Positions 53,657 through 64,000 of a DNA stretch of 64,000 nt are shown in pieces. The position numbers and the translations under genes were made by a program. Position 1 is the first letter of the stretch; each line of letters opens with the position of its first letter. Origin of the DNA: Pyrrhoderma lamaoense (lineage: Eukaryota > Basidiomycota > Agaricomycetes > Hymenochaetales > Hymenochaetaceae); NCBI GenBank assembly GCA_002794735.1, contig NBAZ01000009.1, positions 620,001 to 684,000 of the forward strand, given 5' to 3'. Under the pieces are notes generated by a model that saw only the letters and a list, made by a program, of their open reading frames with translations, did not search any database and was not told the DNA's origin.

Positions 53657-54505
53657 ATTCTAATCTTCAACAAAGAGCCGAAGCACATGTTTCTAATCAA
53701 AGGTTTCTAGATGCCACAGTTTGACCAGATACACTTGGATATAACTATTCTGATTATTTATGTTACGACTACAACGAGTATTATTTTATTTATATTCTGA
53801 GATGCTTACTTTGAACCTAGTATATTACAGTAGAAGGCGTCGACCCTTTTTTTTTCTTATAAAGAACATACCAACTCGGGCTTGAATGATAATGAACTAA
53901 TACCCCTCATAACAAACAGTAACATTCATTGTGGTATATTCTCATTTAATGTTTTGGGGCTTATCTTGTTGTTTTTCTGAAATTCAAACTTCGTCACGTA
54001 ACTAGCACTTTATTAAATTACTTTTATACTTTGACTGATTTTGCATTTTCTCCGGGCTATTGTCTATTTCGATGGTTCAAAATTAGTGACACTGTACTTA
54101 TAAGCAACACGCCAGCTCGTACCTGTATTGATTACAACTTCTGTACTTGAGAAATAAAACTTCATGCGAGATACTCAGATAGTAATCGTAAATTGCGTTG
54201 AATTAAGTCATGATTACGTATAAATCATCCGATGCAGCATAAATCAGTACGTCATGAGAAATTTACTCCTGATTAGTAAATACCGAGAGCTGATCAAGAA
54301 ACGATGTCATCATAGACTTCCCCCGAGTCGCGTAGGTTGCACTTAGTCATTCAAACTACAGACAGAACGGAAAAGTTTCATTACTCAGTGAGATTCTGGT
54401 TTTGAGAGTGTGTATACTATTCCAGGTGCTGAATTCACGGCTGCACCTCAAAAGGGAGCTTAGGAAGTTTGTGCTTACAATTGGGTTTCTCTTTTTTCTG
54501 TCTAT
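53657..54505. other. Intergenic, no gene seen
   Basis: AT-rich spacer before the hydroquinone reductase. No supported frame. Confidence 0.5.
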
Positions 54506-56067
54506 ATGCAGGCTTACACTAGCAGTCTCGTCCGAATCGTATCTAGATCACGCGGGGTTATTATTCATTCTCGACGACAGCCAATAAGTACGAGTGTGAG
54601 CACACAATTGCTCAGGAGCTATATAAGACCTGTAACAAAGAAGCAAGTGCCCATCGTGTTTCTCTTACCACGTTCTACCAGTAGCCTTGCGATGGCCACT
54701 ACACAGAAGGACGTTTCTAGCCAATCGGACATTGGCAAAATGCAGTTGGAAGCCGATGGTAGCTTTAAGCGCAAACCGTCAACATTTAGAAATCTTATTG
54801 AGAAGGGAGGGAAGTTTGAACCGGAGAAAGGTGATTGGCCCCTATTTCTTGTTTTTTTAAAGTTACTTTATTTGATTTGATAATTCGGAAGGGCTGATAA
54901 GTAATAAACTTTAATGTTTGGTAGATCGTTATCACCTTTATGTCTCATACTCCTGTCGTGAGTGCTGTATTTTTCTTGTGGACATTCGGGAATTGTGTAA
55001 CTAAATTTGTTTCCGGAATAAGCATGGGCACACCGAACACTTATTGTTCGTAAGCTCAAGGGGCTCGAGGAGATTCTTCGTATGTGCTTAAATTCTATAA
55101 AAGGCTATAACAAACCTAAACTCATCGGTTCACAGCATTCACTGCCGTCTCTCCGCGAATGGGAGAACATGGTTGGCCATTCGCGAGCGTTGATCCGTTC
55201 CCCGCTGCTGGGGTCGATCCAATCAATCACGCTCAGCACATAAAGGATCTCTATTTAAAAGTCGAGCCAGATTATTCTGGGAGATTCACCGTCCCCATTC
55301 TCTGGGATAAAAAACTTGGCACGATTGTGAACAACGAATCGTCAGAAATCATCCGAATTTTGAATACTGCGTTTAATGAATTTTTGCCCAAGGAAAAAGC
55401 TGAGATTGATATTTATCCCAAACAGTACCGGACAGAAATTGATGGGATAAACGAATGGGTATATGACACTATAAATAGTAAGCTTTCTTTATATCTACTC
55501 CTAATAGAAAAGATTACTGATGGTATATTTTTATTATCTTCCAGACGGTGTCTATAAGTCTGGTTTTGCGACCACTCAGAGTGCGTACGAAAAGGCTGTT
55601 GTCCATGTGTTTGAGAGTCTGGATCGGATCGAGAAGATTCTTGAAGGAAAGAAGAAGTATCTGGTCGGGGATGTCCTGACCGAAGCGGATGTTCGACTCT
55701 TCGTAACAATAATCCGCTTCGACATCGTTTACTTCAGTCATTTCAAGTGCAACTTTCGCACGATTCGCAATGGGTATCCAAACATCCATCAGTAAGTGTG
55801 CCGATCTAACTTACTTACTCACCTAGTTGTTCTGATTTAATTGTTTTCGTACGACTGTATAGTTGGCTACAGAACTTGTACTGGAACAACCCGGCATTTT
55901 GCAGCACAACAAACTTTGATCACATCAAAACGCATTATTATTGGTCCCAGACTCTAGTAAGTTGATTATAGACTTTTGGAATTCACACCTCTTATGATAT
56001 TATGTAGGTCAACCCGACTCGTGTTGTTCCTATCGGGCCGATTCCCAACATTGAACCCTTGCATTAA
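54506..56067 (+). CDS. Glutathionyl-hydroquinone reductase (xi-class GST, ECM4/Gto type)
   Basis: The protein has the xi-class layout. A short exon encodes DRYHLYVSYSC and splices to PWAHRTLIVRKLKGLEEIL, giving the catalytic Cys-Pro-Trp motif. FTAVSPRMGEHGWPFASVD, GRFTVPILWDKKLGTIVNNE (cis-Pro and Glu-Ser pair) and the C-terminal FDIVYFSHFKCNFRTIRNGY and VNPTRVVPIGPIPNIEPLH all fit. Such enzymes reduce glutathionylated hydroquinones using glutathione. The ATG at 54506 adds an Arg/Ser-rich, acid-free leader (MQAYTSSLVRIVSRSRGVII), a likely mitochondrial targeting peptide; ATG at about 54692 (MATTQKDVSSQ) would give a cytosolic form. All exon joins are in frame, in contrast to several neighbours. 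Confidence 0.92.
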
Positions 56068-56838
56068 ATTCTAAAATAAGAGATGTGATAACTCGATGTA
56101 AAACATACGAAAATGAGACTATGCGTGTACTTTTTATGTCCAGTTCCCAAGCCTATGCTATACACCTGACTTTATGTCTTTAATATAATTTGATGCTATA
56201 AATGTCGATGAAACTAAATGGATCCCATATTTTCTCTTTCAATATAAACGAACAAGAACAATGATATACGGAATTGAAAACATCAACAGATCATCTTAGA
56301 TCTACTCAACTTCGAAGCAATGCCTTTGTTATTGATACAACTCATAGATACAGTAATAAAGAGAACGTATAGCTCCTGATCAATCAACAGACGTTCCCGA
56401 GTATCCATACTTGCATAACCTCGGAATATAATCCCAAAGTTTTGCCTACATCTTTCACTGTCTACCTATTTATGATGTAGGTTTGTCTTCGAGATCAAAC
56501 TAGTCGTGGGACGCTAGGTGGAGTAAAATAATTATTATACCACGAGGTGGAGATAAGTCTGTTCATAGATTCGTTGCTGAGCACCTTTTCTCGAACTGAC
56601 CCCATTTCTTGAGGGTTTCGTGTGACTCCCGAGGTGGATCTTCCTTCCTGATGCTGATAACCAAAAGGAATATAGCTCATCCCACGTCGCGACCATCAGT
56701 ATCAAACCTATTTGCACATAAAAAGCATGGTCTATGAGCGGCTGTGAGAGATTTAGACGCTCATATCAACGCACTCACAAGTACTTCATCTCCCTCTTTA
56801 ATCCCTCTTCACACGTCAAGAGTACGGAGATACTGAGA
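56068..56838. other. Intergenic, no gene seen
   Basis: Two minus-strand frames at 56495-56717 overlap each other and are unsupported. Confidence 0.5.
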
Positions 56839-57553
56839 ATGATACCCTTCTACCTCTTTGTGCTTTTGATTTCTCTCTCTACCTGCATTCATCAAGTTCA
56901 ATCTGTGGATCTTCGCGCATATTCCCGTCTCTCTGAGCTTACGTCATCAAAACGTTCAAGTGTAGCCGCAGCCACCGTGTCGGAAGGTCGGGCTACCCTT
57001 TCTAACTTCTCGAAGAAGTCAATAACCGGCGCTCTGGCCAGTACGTTTATTATTTTTTTCACGCATATGTCCCTCCCCCCTACCCCTACCCCCTTTCTCA
57101 TACACCCGTTTTCTCCGTCCAGATCCTTATTTTCTTTTTCTCTCCTTGTCTAATCTTATCAACCCCCCTTCCTTCGGGAATCATCTGATAAAATTAATTA
57201 TCGCAAAGGGTGAAATAGAATCTGATAACTTATTCTTCTTTTTCTGCATTACATACATATATAATACACTACTATGATGCGCGCATGCTACTGTTTATCC
57301 ATGTTGGTTGCGACAATGTTTAGTTGGTGATGATGAAGATCGTGATTATGTGGATACTCGGGGGATTCCTCGACGGAGGAGACTAAAGCCCGGAAGAATT
57401 AGGAAGAGGTCAAGTAGGCAGAAGAAATGTGTCCCGAGAGGCGAAAGTGTATCCTTTGGCTCTAAAGTGCAACAACCAATGGGAGGCTTCGTATGGATAA
57501 CAGGGATTTGTACTGTGATTTCTATCATCCTTACTTGTCATCTCTTATTATGA
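56839..57553 (+). CDS. Small secreted or tail-anchored protein (hypothetical)
   Basis: From ATG 56839, MIPFYLFVLLISLSTCIHQV is a good signal peptide, followed by QSVDLRAYSRLSELTSSKRS and a Ser/Lys-rich part. A proposed long intron (donor GTACGT at about 57040, acceptor TTTAG at about 57321) leads to GDDEDRDYVDTRGIPRRRRL, a very basic stretch, and a hydrophobic C-terminus, GGFVWITGICTVISIILTCH. The tail could be a membrane anchor or a lipid-anchor signal. The intron is unusually long for this locus, so the two halves may be separate. Not recognised. Confidence 0.4.
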
Positions 57554-57673
57554 AAGCAAAAAATGTAATAGTGTTTATGTTATGCGACACATATTGGGAA
57601 GATTCGTGGCTTAGTTTATATAGTAATAGTATGCGTTATAATCTCTGAATATTGATTGATATTAATGAAAGCT

Positions 57674-60600
57674 TCATGATTCTACGAGATCTCCAAACAG
57701 ACGTTTCTGCTTCGGCCATTTCTCAATATCCTTATCAGAGTGCAATATAATTGCGTTTCTGAGTCCGGTGTATGTGAGATTAAAGTGTGTGATAATGTTT
57801 GAACGGAAAATGAGTGCATCGCAATGCCTTAGATCGAATGCAAGACCAAGTTCATAGAGAACGAGTTGTCCTCCTTCCCATTTTCCGAATGGTATCACCA
57901 TGCAAAGATCTTTGTCTTTCTTATCGCGATGACCGAAAGTTGATACTGAAAGGTTGAGAACCATACCAGTAAAAGGATAATAGCAGCTATGCTCATTTAG
58001 TGGAAGTTGTTCGTGTATTACTTCTAGTCGTTTATAGTATCTTGGTAAGAATGCTTTCAGCTATAAGTAGATCATAATATTATTGAATATCGGTAGCTCT
58101 TAGCTATTTGATAGTAATTGACAACGTACCGCGTTGCAATACCAAAGAAATGCGTCTTCTAAATTTTTCTTGAGCAACGTATGCAATCTGTGATTGTTTA
58201 ACGTCTCTTCCGAAGAATGGATCGTGAGAGTACGATAATTGAGTGTTTTCTTGTGTTTATAACCGACTGGTCTAATTCGTGATGGATGGACCTTTGAGCA
58301 GAGATCATTATCTTCGTGTTCTTTTGTGCTACTTTTAACAGTAGGGAAATCTTTTGCCTGGGCCAAATACAAGGTTAGGACTTGAGAAATTGAAGGGGAC
58401 AATGTTGTTCCTATATTCTCTTTGTAATTATGATTTTAACTCACACTAGTCGCATAGCGGAACCAGAGCTCGAAATGGCATGATTCACCTCGACTTGATT
58501 CACCTTGCTCAGATTGGTTTTGATTTTCTGAATTGACATTTTGACAGACCACAATATCGTCATCGAAGGAAAGTTGAACAAACTTTAGGAATGTGCTTTT
58601 CAAGTACTCGGGCATTTCTGTCAGTACGCCCGCAATGAATCTATTGTCCTTGGTCTTCAGCTTAAGAGATCCCTTTTTTCTGAAAATGTCGTTACTTTCG
58701 GAGCATTCGATTTTGAATGGACATGGGAAAGAAAAAATAAATTAGACATACAGGAGCCTTCGGGTAATTTCAATATAGGGTTTCTTGTCTGTTTTAAGTT
58801 CGGATCGTTGCTTAAGCTAGTCATACAGTCAAGCATATGTCTGAATCAAATGAATCCTCCATTAGTTCTTACCTTTTTCTTTAACATCTCGTGATCATCA
58901 GCGGCCCACCTTCTGATGTCTTCAGCAACTATTTCTCTTTCTCTTAAGGACCAGGCTATTCTATACTTCAAGGATTTTCTGAAGCGATCATTAAGTCTCT
59001 TCTTATCGACAGGACACTTTCGTTTTCTCAGGCCATGTAGTGTAAATTCTTCTAGTTTCACTGTGGAGATATTGAGAGGTATCTCCTCAATCAAGCTCAC
59101 ATGAGCCTCGGGAGTTTCTTCTGAAAAGGGTGTGAGAGCAGTCTCGTAAAGATCTTCCAGGGGTGTCAGTACGGGATTAAGAACTTCGTCAATCTTATCC
59201 CATATGGAGGATCGCTCTGGGAGTGTAATTACGCTGTTGACATTAGGCCCAGGTTCTCTTACCTACCTTGCACAAAAGCGAAAATGCTTACTCTTTAAGG
59301 GCATACTTAAACTCGGGATAGTTGGACATATCTTTAGATGAGATACAATCGTTAATACTTGGAAGAAGCCCGTATGTTTTGATTGTAAAGTTTAAGTTCT
59401 TTGCAACATAACTTAAGCTTGGGATAAGATTTGACTTGATAAGTTCCATCGAATTGCCTGACTTATCTGTGACTGGTCTATTAGAGCCGATTGAAATATT
59501 AGATACGCGGTCAAGATAGAGACGAACCACAGCTAGGGTCTCGTATGAGCAAACATGCATTCCACAAGATGTCAACGGATGCAGTTCTTATCACTTGTTG
59601 AAAGTCGTGTATACAGGCTGTCATTGGAATAATGTACAGAGACGCTGTTTTGTTGTGTTAGACGAATGGTGCATGGACTGAAGAAAGCCATACCTGCACA
59701 TACTAGTGCACATATACGGGTTCCTATTTGACAATGGGTCCTAAATGTCGTTTCTGAAGTTGTTATTAAGCCTTCCTGTTTGACATCCCGGTAAATACTG
59801 GCTATTGTGGCCTTTTTATGCAATGAAGATTCGATGATGCTACCAAAGTAATGTGAGTTAATAGAACTTGGTGTATACAAGGGTTTCACCTTTTCACCCT
59901 AAGCCATAAAGACATGTGGGAAATCATCAAATGAAAATCTGAGACTGCCTTGTTTGCATAACTCCTCTCAACACCTAACACCATATTTGCAACTGCGACT
60001 TTCCAATTTGCGACATCTTGATTCTTACGATCTCTGATAACTAAGTCCGATTTGCATGACGACGTGTCTTTTAGGTCAACGCCTATTGGTTCACCTTTAC
60101 TTATATTTTCTAGGTATTGTTTAAGGGCACCAATGTTCTTCTGGAATTCTGGATTCTCAGGTCTTATATTACATATACAAGCAAGTAAACTGTGTGTTGA
60201 AGTGTTTGTGTTGATAAAGCCTTCTTCAACAACTTCATAAGCTTGCCTTTTTGTAGGACTTAGTTTCCTGTCACCACGATTTCCTCTTGTCTTCTTTCTG
60301 CTACAACCTCTTCTAATAATATCATCATCATCACTCACTCTCAAATCATCTGGATATTGAAGAGATGGAGTGGATATATTAGACGGAGTACCCGAGTGTA
60401 GAGAGTCAGTAATAGGTGTAGAGCTTAAGCGGCGGGCTGGATCAGAGTTCATACTAGATGAACTTGGGACGGAAGTGACAACTGAAGAGTTACGTCCACC
60501 TGAGTAGTAGGAAAGGTCTTGGGAATAGGTATCATTAAGATCCTCATCATCGTCGCTAGATCCTTGACTATTAGTGGATAACGAATCTCCCAATCCCGAA

Positions 60601-61434
60601 GAAAGAGAATCTTCAGTATCTATAGTCCGTGTTCCAGAAAGAGATGGAGAAGGAGCTCTTGACAAGTGAAGTCGTCTGAATCGATCCAATTTGAGGTTAT
60701 CTTCTTGGTGTTGGGGGAGGGAATCTCAAGAGTTGATGGGGACATCTCATGATCAGACAAAATCGTAGAGGCACATAGTTTCTTTCGCTTTTTAGAGCTG
60801 TGTACAGAGCCATTCTTTTCTAGGACGGGTTCGCGTTTCCGCACTCTGACAGACGGAGATGAAGTCGAAAGAGACAGTGGAGGAGAAGTACATGTACTTC
60901 CCGTAAGAATGCAGTCTTCGGCTTCAAGATTCGGCATATTTCCAGGGTCGCCGAGTTCTTCAAATTTCTCCTTAGTAACCGAAGGTGATGATGAGTCACA
61001 TAGAAGCATCTCCCAGGTTGATGTGGTAGATCTACAACGCTGCGCAATCACACTAAGCATAGGTTCTCCTCGCAGTAAGGACGCGTCACGAAGGCATGAA
61101 GCACTCTCAAATTTTTGGTTGATAAATGCAGTATGATGCTTATTGGAGTGACGCCTACGGTCTACGAGTCTTTCGGCTCCTCGAATCCGGCTTCATTAAC
61201 TAATTCAGATGATAACTTAGCTGCAATTTGGAGTAGGATAATCATAAGCAATATCCAATAATAGTAGCTAAAGAGAAAAAGGAAAATCGTACCATCCTTG
61301 AGCGACTTGAGAAAAGTTTTCGTATTCTCGGACAATGGATTTCCATCTAGACCATTTTTCAAGGGAGTCAGCTCTTCGATAATTTCAGTTAAGTCATCTT
61401 CAGACAGATCTTTTATGTCAACGAAGACTCTCAT
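57674..61434 (-). CDS. TET/JBP-like 2-oxoglutarate/Fe(II) dioxygenase with long N-terminal region
   Basis: The C-terminal exons carry the catalytic double-stranded beta-helix: YYPFTGMVLNLSVSTFGHRD with the H-x-D metal pair, CMVIPFGKWEGGQLVLYELG, then IITHFNLTYTGLRNAIILHS with the distal His and the Arg that binds 2-oxoglutarate. This matches the basidiomycete TET/JBP family, which oxidises methylated bases in DNA. Upstream lie a charged, Ser-rich nuclear-looking region (SSKKRKKLCASTILSDHEMS, a possible nuclear signal) and a conserved-looking helical region (QYLENISKGEPIGVDLKDTS, VKPLYTPSSINSHYFGSIIE). At least three frame breaks (about 61175-61182, 60653-60657, 59889-59894) are each cured by one base. 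Exons in 58.4-59.6 kb are only partly resolved. Confidence 0.75.
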
Positions 61435-61512
61435 CGGAATCAGATAAGTTAAAGCTCTGCCCTTGGCGAACCTGATGTCCCTAGTTTAGGTATGTGAGAA
61501 CTATATACTTAA
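61435..61512. other. Very short divergent promoter region
   Basis: Less than about 100 bases separate the dioxygenase start from the open frame of the next plus-strand gene, so the two share a promoter unless an unseen first exon lies elsewhere. Confidence 0.4.
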
Positions 61513-63499
61513 TGCAGTTACTACGGAAGTAAACGCTCTGGACGATCACCTGTCGATTTAAAAGTACTTAACCCACTACCTCTTCATGACTCTGTCATCC
61601 CCTCCTACGTGAATGACAGTAGACCATATTATGGCGGCTTCTTCAAAAACCATTACTACTGTTCGCCGGACATCTGCCCCCGCGTTCTACTTGCTACTCG
61701 TGCCATTATAGACTTGCATGAAGCAGGATTGACGTCCATTTCAGGTTTGTTTTGCTCAATCATTTGGATCTAAACGCTTCATGCCGGTACAAGTCCTAAC
61801 ATGCGACTATAAACTTAGGTGCAAGGGAAATTATTGCAGAGCTTCGCGCGCGCAAATCTGTGACGAAACTTATCTTGGGCCATAACGAACTAGGGGATGA
61901 TGGCTGCAAGGAGCTCTTTCGTTTTTTGTGTACACCTGACGGGAGACGATATCATATTGCTGAAATAAACATGATCTCCAATGGGATTGGAGATATTGGT
62001 CTCGAAGCTATCTCGAACTACCTTCAGGGCAATGAATATCTCCGCGAATTGTATCTCCAGAACGTAAGTCTTTTTACATGTGTTCCTCTCATTCACTTGT
62101 CTACGTTCTCACAGTAATACAAATCTCCTATCATTATCTCATAAAGAATGCATTCCAGGTTAGTAAACTACATTGTATGCTTAATCTCTGCAATCTTATC
62201 TGATTTATCAGGGAGGGTCAGATATTGCCCTTAAACTTAGTTTGGCAATCAATTCCTCTAGACTAGAGCTCTTATCCCTCGTCTCAAATCAGCACTTATC
62301 GGACACTTTCTTCACGCCCTTCTTATCCAGTCTTAACCCTCCACATCTCCGCGAACTGCAGATATCGGCCCTTGGTCTCACCAGGGTTTCTGTTCCTGCC
62401 TTAGTTGCATTTTGTACCTCACCTCGTTCTCGTGCACTTGAAGAACTGAAGTGTAATGGTAATTCCATGGGAAATCGTGCCGTTCGCCAACTTATAGCCT
62501 CACTTCACGCTGGAAACTTTACTCTTCAGAAGCTCGAGGTCCATGCCAATTTTCTTGCGAATGATGGCATTTCTGATGATAGCGGGCTAGAAGAGAGTGC
62601 AGAGGAGGCTCGCGCACAGTGGGAAGCAAGTGAAAGAGATTTGAAGAAAATGCTCGTTAGAAACAAGTTGTTACGTGGAAAAGTTCGAGAAGAGGCTCTA
62701 TCGCTGTTAACTTATGCTAGGGCACTTCTATTTGTCCCTTCTCGGCATTCGGTCTCCCAACGGCAAAATCCATCCGACCAGTTAACCAAAGAAACAAACA
62801 CTGACTCGTCAAACCCAAACGCCTCAGTAAAACCCAAGTCATTCCCTTTCCATGCTCTCCCGTCCGAACTTCAACAGCACATCCTTTCGCTTCTCGCTCC
62901 CTCTCTCTCAGCCCCTCAACTTGCTCGTATCTTCTCATTTGCGGCCTCCCAAAAACACTCCGGCAGTTATTACCTTCATTAAATGCGTCTGTCCATGCTG
63001 GGTGCATCCCGGATCCAGCTAGTTTACCTACTAGCGATGTAACATCTTTGGGGACGAGGCTCAATGGTTTAAGTATGAATCGCTCACAGTCAAAATCGAA
63101 GTCCGGTTCGAGTAGTTCTGGTAGCTCAAGCAAGTCTAGTAAAGGAAAACAAAGAAGCTCAAACGGTGCAGGTAGTGTAAATATCGGTATGCTTAGTGGT
63201 ATGGGCCCAGGATTTGGAATGGCAATAGGCATGAGTAGCGAGGGGATGGGGCCTGGTCTGGGTGGTGGATCGGTGGATTAGGTGGGATCGGAATGGGCAC
63301 TGGGGTGCCCAAAAAAGCAAGCCCGTGTGCAGGAGGATGCATGGGTGCTGGTAGAAGTGTCCTGTGTCACCGTGAAGAGGAAAGGTCACGATGGCTAATG
63401 GAGGTCGGGTGTTTTCATTTTGATCTTGACAAACGAACGGAAGCGGATGTCTTAGCCTCCTTGATTCACGGCCTAGCACCTCGCAGAAGGGAACTATGA
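61513..63499 (+). CDS. Leucine-rich-repeat protein with C-terminal F-box-like segment, start uncertain
   Basis: Ribonuclease-inhibitor-type LRRs are visible: VTKLILGHNELGDDGCKELF, IAEINMISNGIGDIGLEAIS, LRELYLQN, LRELQISALGLTRVSVPALV and LEELKCNGNSMGNRAVRQLI. After a charged helix comes FHALPSELQQHILSLLAPSL, an F-box-like start, then a Ser/Lys linker, a Gly/Met-rich stretch and a Cys-containing end. Introns lie around 61749-61818 and, less certainly, 62065-62216. The frame is open from 61513 but has no early ATG; the start may be in an unseen exon. Two breaks (A5 run at 62951-62955; near 63267) are each repaired by one base. Possibly a ubiquitin-ligase adaptor; uncertain. Confidence 0.65.
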
Positions 63500-64000
63500 C
63501 TGCCTCCGTTGATGGCCAACAATACTGACTAACCTACTGTTCCCTTCTCTCTTTCTTTCGTCTTTGTATTCTTCATGTATTACGACATCATGTCTGAGGA
63601 TTCCATCTTTGGATTCATGACCTTGTGGAAGTCTGATTTTTTTGCATCTGCCTGGAACACTTTGCTTGGGTATTCTGTAGTAACACATATTGTCTCCTTC
63701 ACTTCAATCACTTCGATTAGGAACACATTATATTTCTCATGCTGTTTCAGTCGTTCTCATTCATTACTCACCTTCCCCCCTTACGTCCCCTGATATATAA
63801 CATATTACTTGCAACCCTTTTTTCTTTGTTTACCTCAATTACCACTAGTTACCCCTTCTATCACTTCTAACGCCATGTATACTAAACAACTGAAAGTTAT
63901 CGGAAAACAAGGTGTATTTTTTTAATGAGCTGACGAGAGGGTAAATTAGGCTTCTTATCTCTCCTAAAATGTTTATCAGATAAAATTTAGTTTTATTACG
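63500..64000. other. 3' flank of the LRR gene, no gene seen
   Basis: Pyrimidine-rich sequence to the window edge. Short frames are unsupported. Confidence 0.5.

Overview
The window looks like chromosomal DNA of a basidiomycete fungus, most likely an Agaricomycete. Genes are cut by many short GT-AG introns (mostly about 45-75 nt) and lie on both strands without operons. The content fits a wood- or litter-associated fungus: a secreted cellulose-binding (CBM1) protein, expanded aldo-keto reductases and glutathione transferases, and a TET/JBP-type dioxygenase of the kind expanded in basidiomycetes. No tRNA, rRNA, CRISPR array or transposase gene was found. Exon joins below were worked out by eye and are models.

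Layout. 1-12 kb: a head-to-tail array of four aldo-keto reductase (AKR) genes, the first cut by the window edge. 12.8-20.1 kb: a small single-span membrane protein, a five-span membrane protein resembling a detached ABCC TMD0, and a disordered protein with repeated LPFPG-like motifs. 20.7-22.6 kb: a fifth AKR, inverted. 24.2-27.7 kb: a large disordered protein with a split PH domain. 29.3-35.2 kb: four tandem phi-like glutathione transferases (GST). 36.5-41.5 kb: PP1 phosphatase catalytic subunit, a CBM1 secreted protein and mitochondrial ribosomal protein mL59. 42.0-51.4 kb: SEC23, a tiny membrane protein, an RRM protein, a family 25 glycosyltransferase and TFIIE-alpha. 52.7-57.6 kb: a disordered protein, a glutathionyl-hydroquinone reductase and a small secreted or membrane protein. 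57.7-63.5 kb: a divergent pair, a TET/JBP-like dioxygenase and a leucine-rich-repeat protein.

How it fits together. Five AKRs, four GSTs and one glutathionyl-hydroquinone reductase within about 56 kb make this a redox and detoxification neighbourhood, plausibly for aromatic aldehydes and quinones from plant material (inference). The complete AKR genes carry a bipartite promoter element, TGACGCGT-N5-CGGCACA, clear in three (one of them the inverted copy) and decayed in one, which suggests shared regulation.

Data quality. From about 43.4 kb to 63.3 kb I count 16 one-step reading-frame breaks in seven genes, including essential SEC23 and TFIIE-alpha. Fifteen are repaired by adding one base. I found none in the genes before 42 kb. 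This looks more like consensus errors than pseudogenes.
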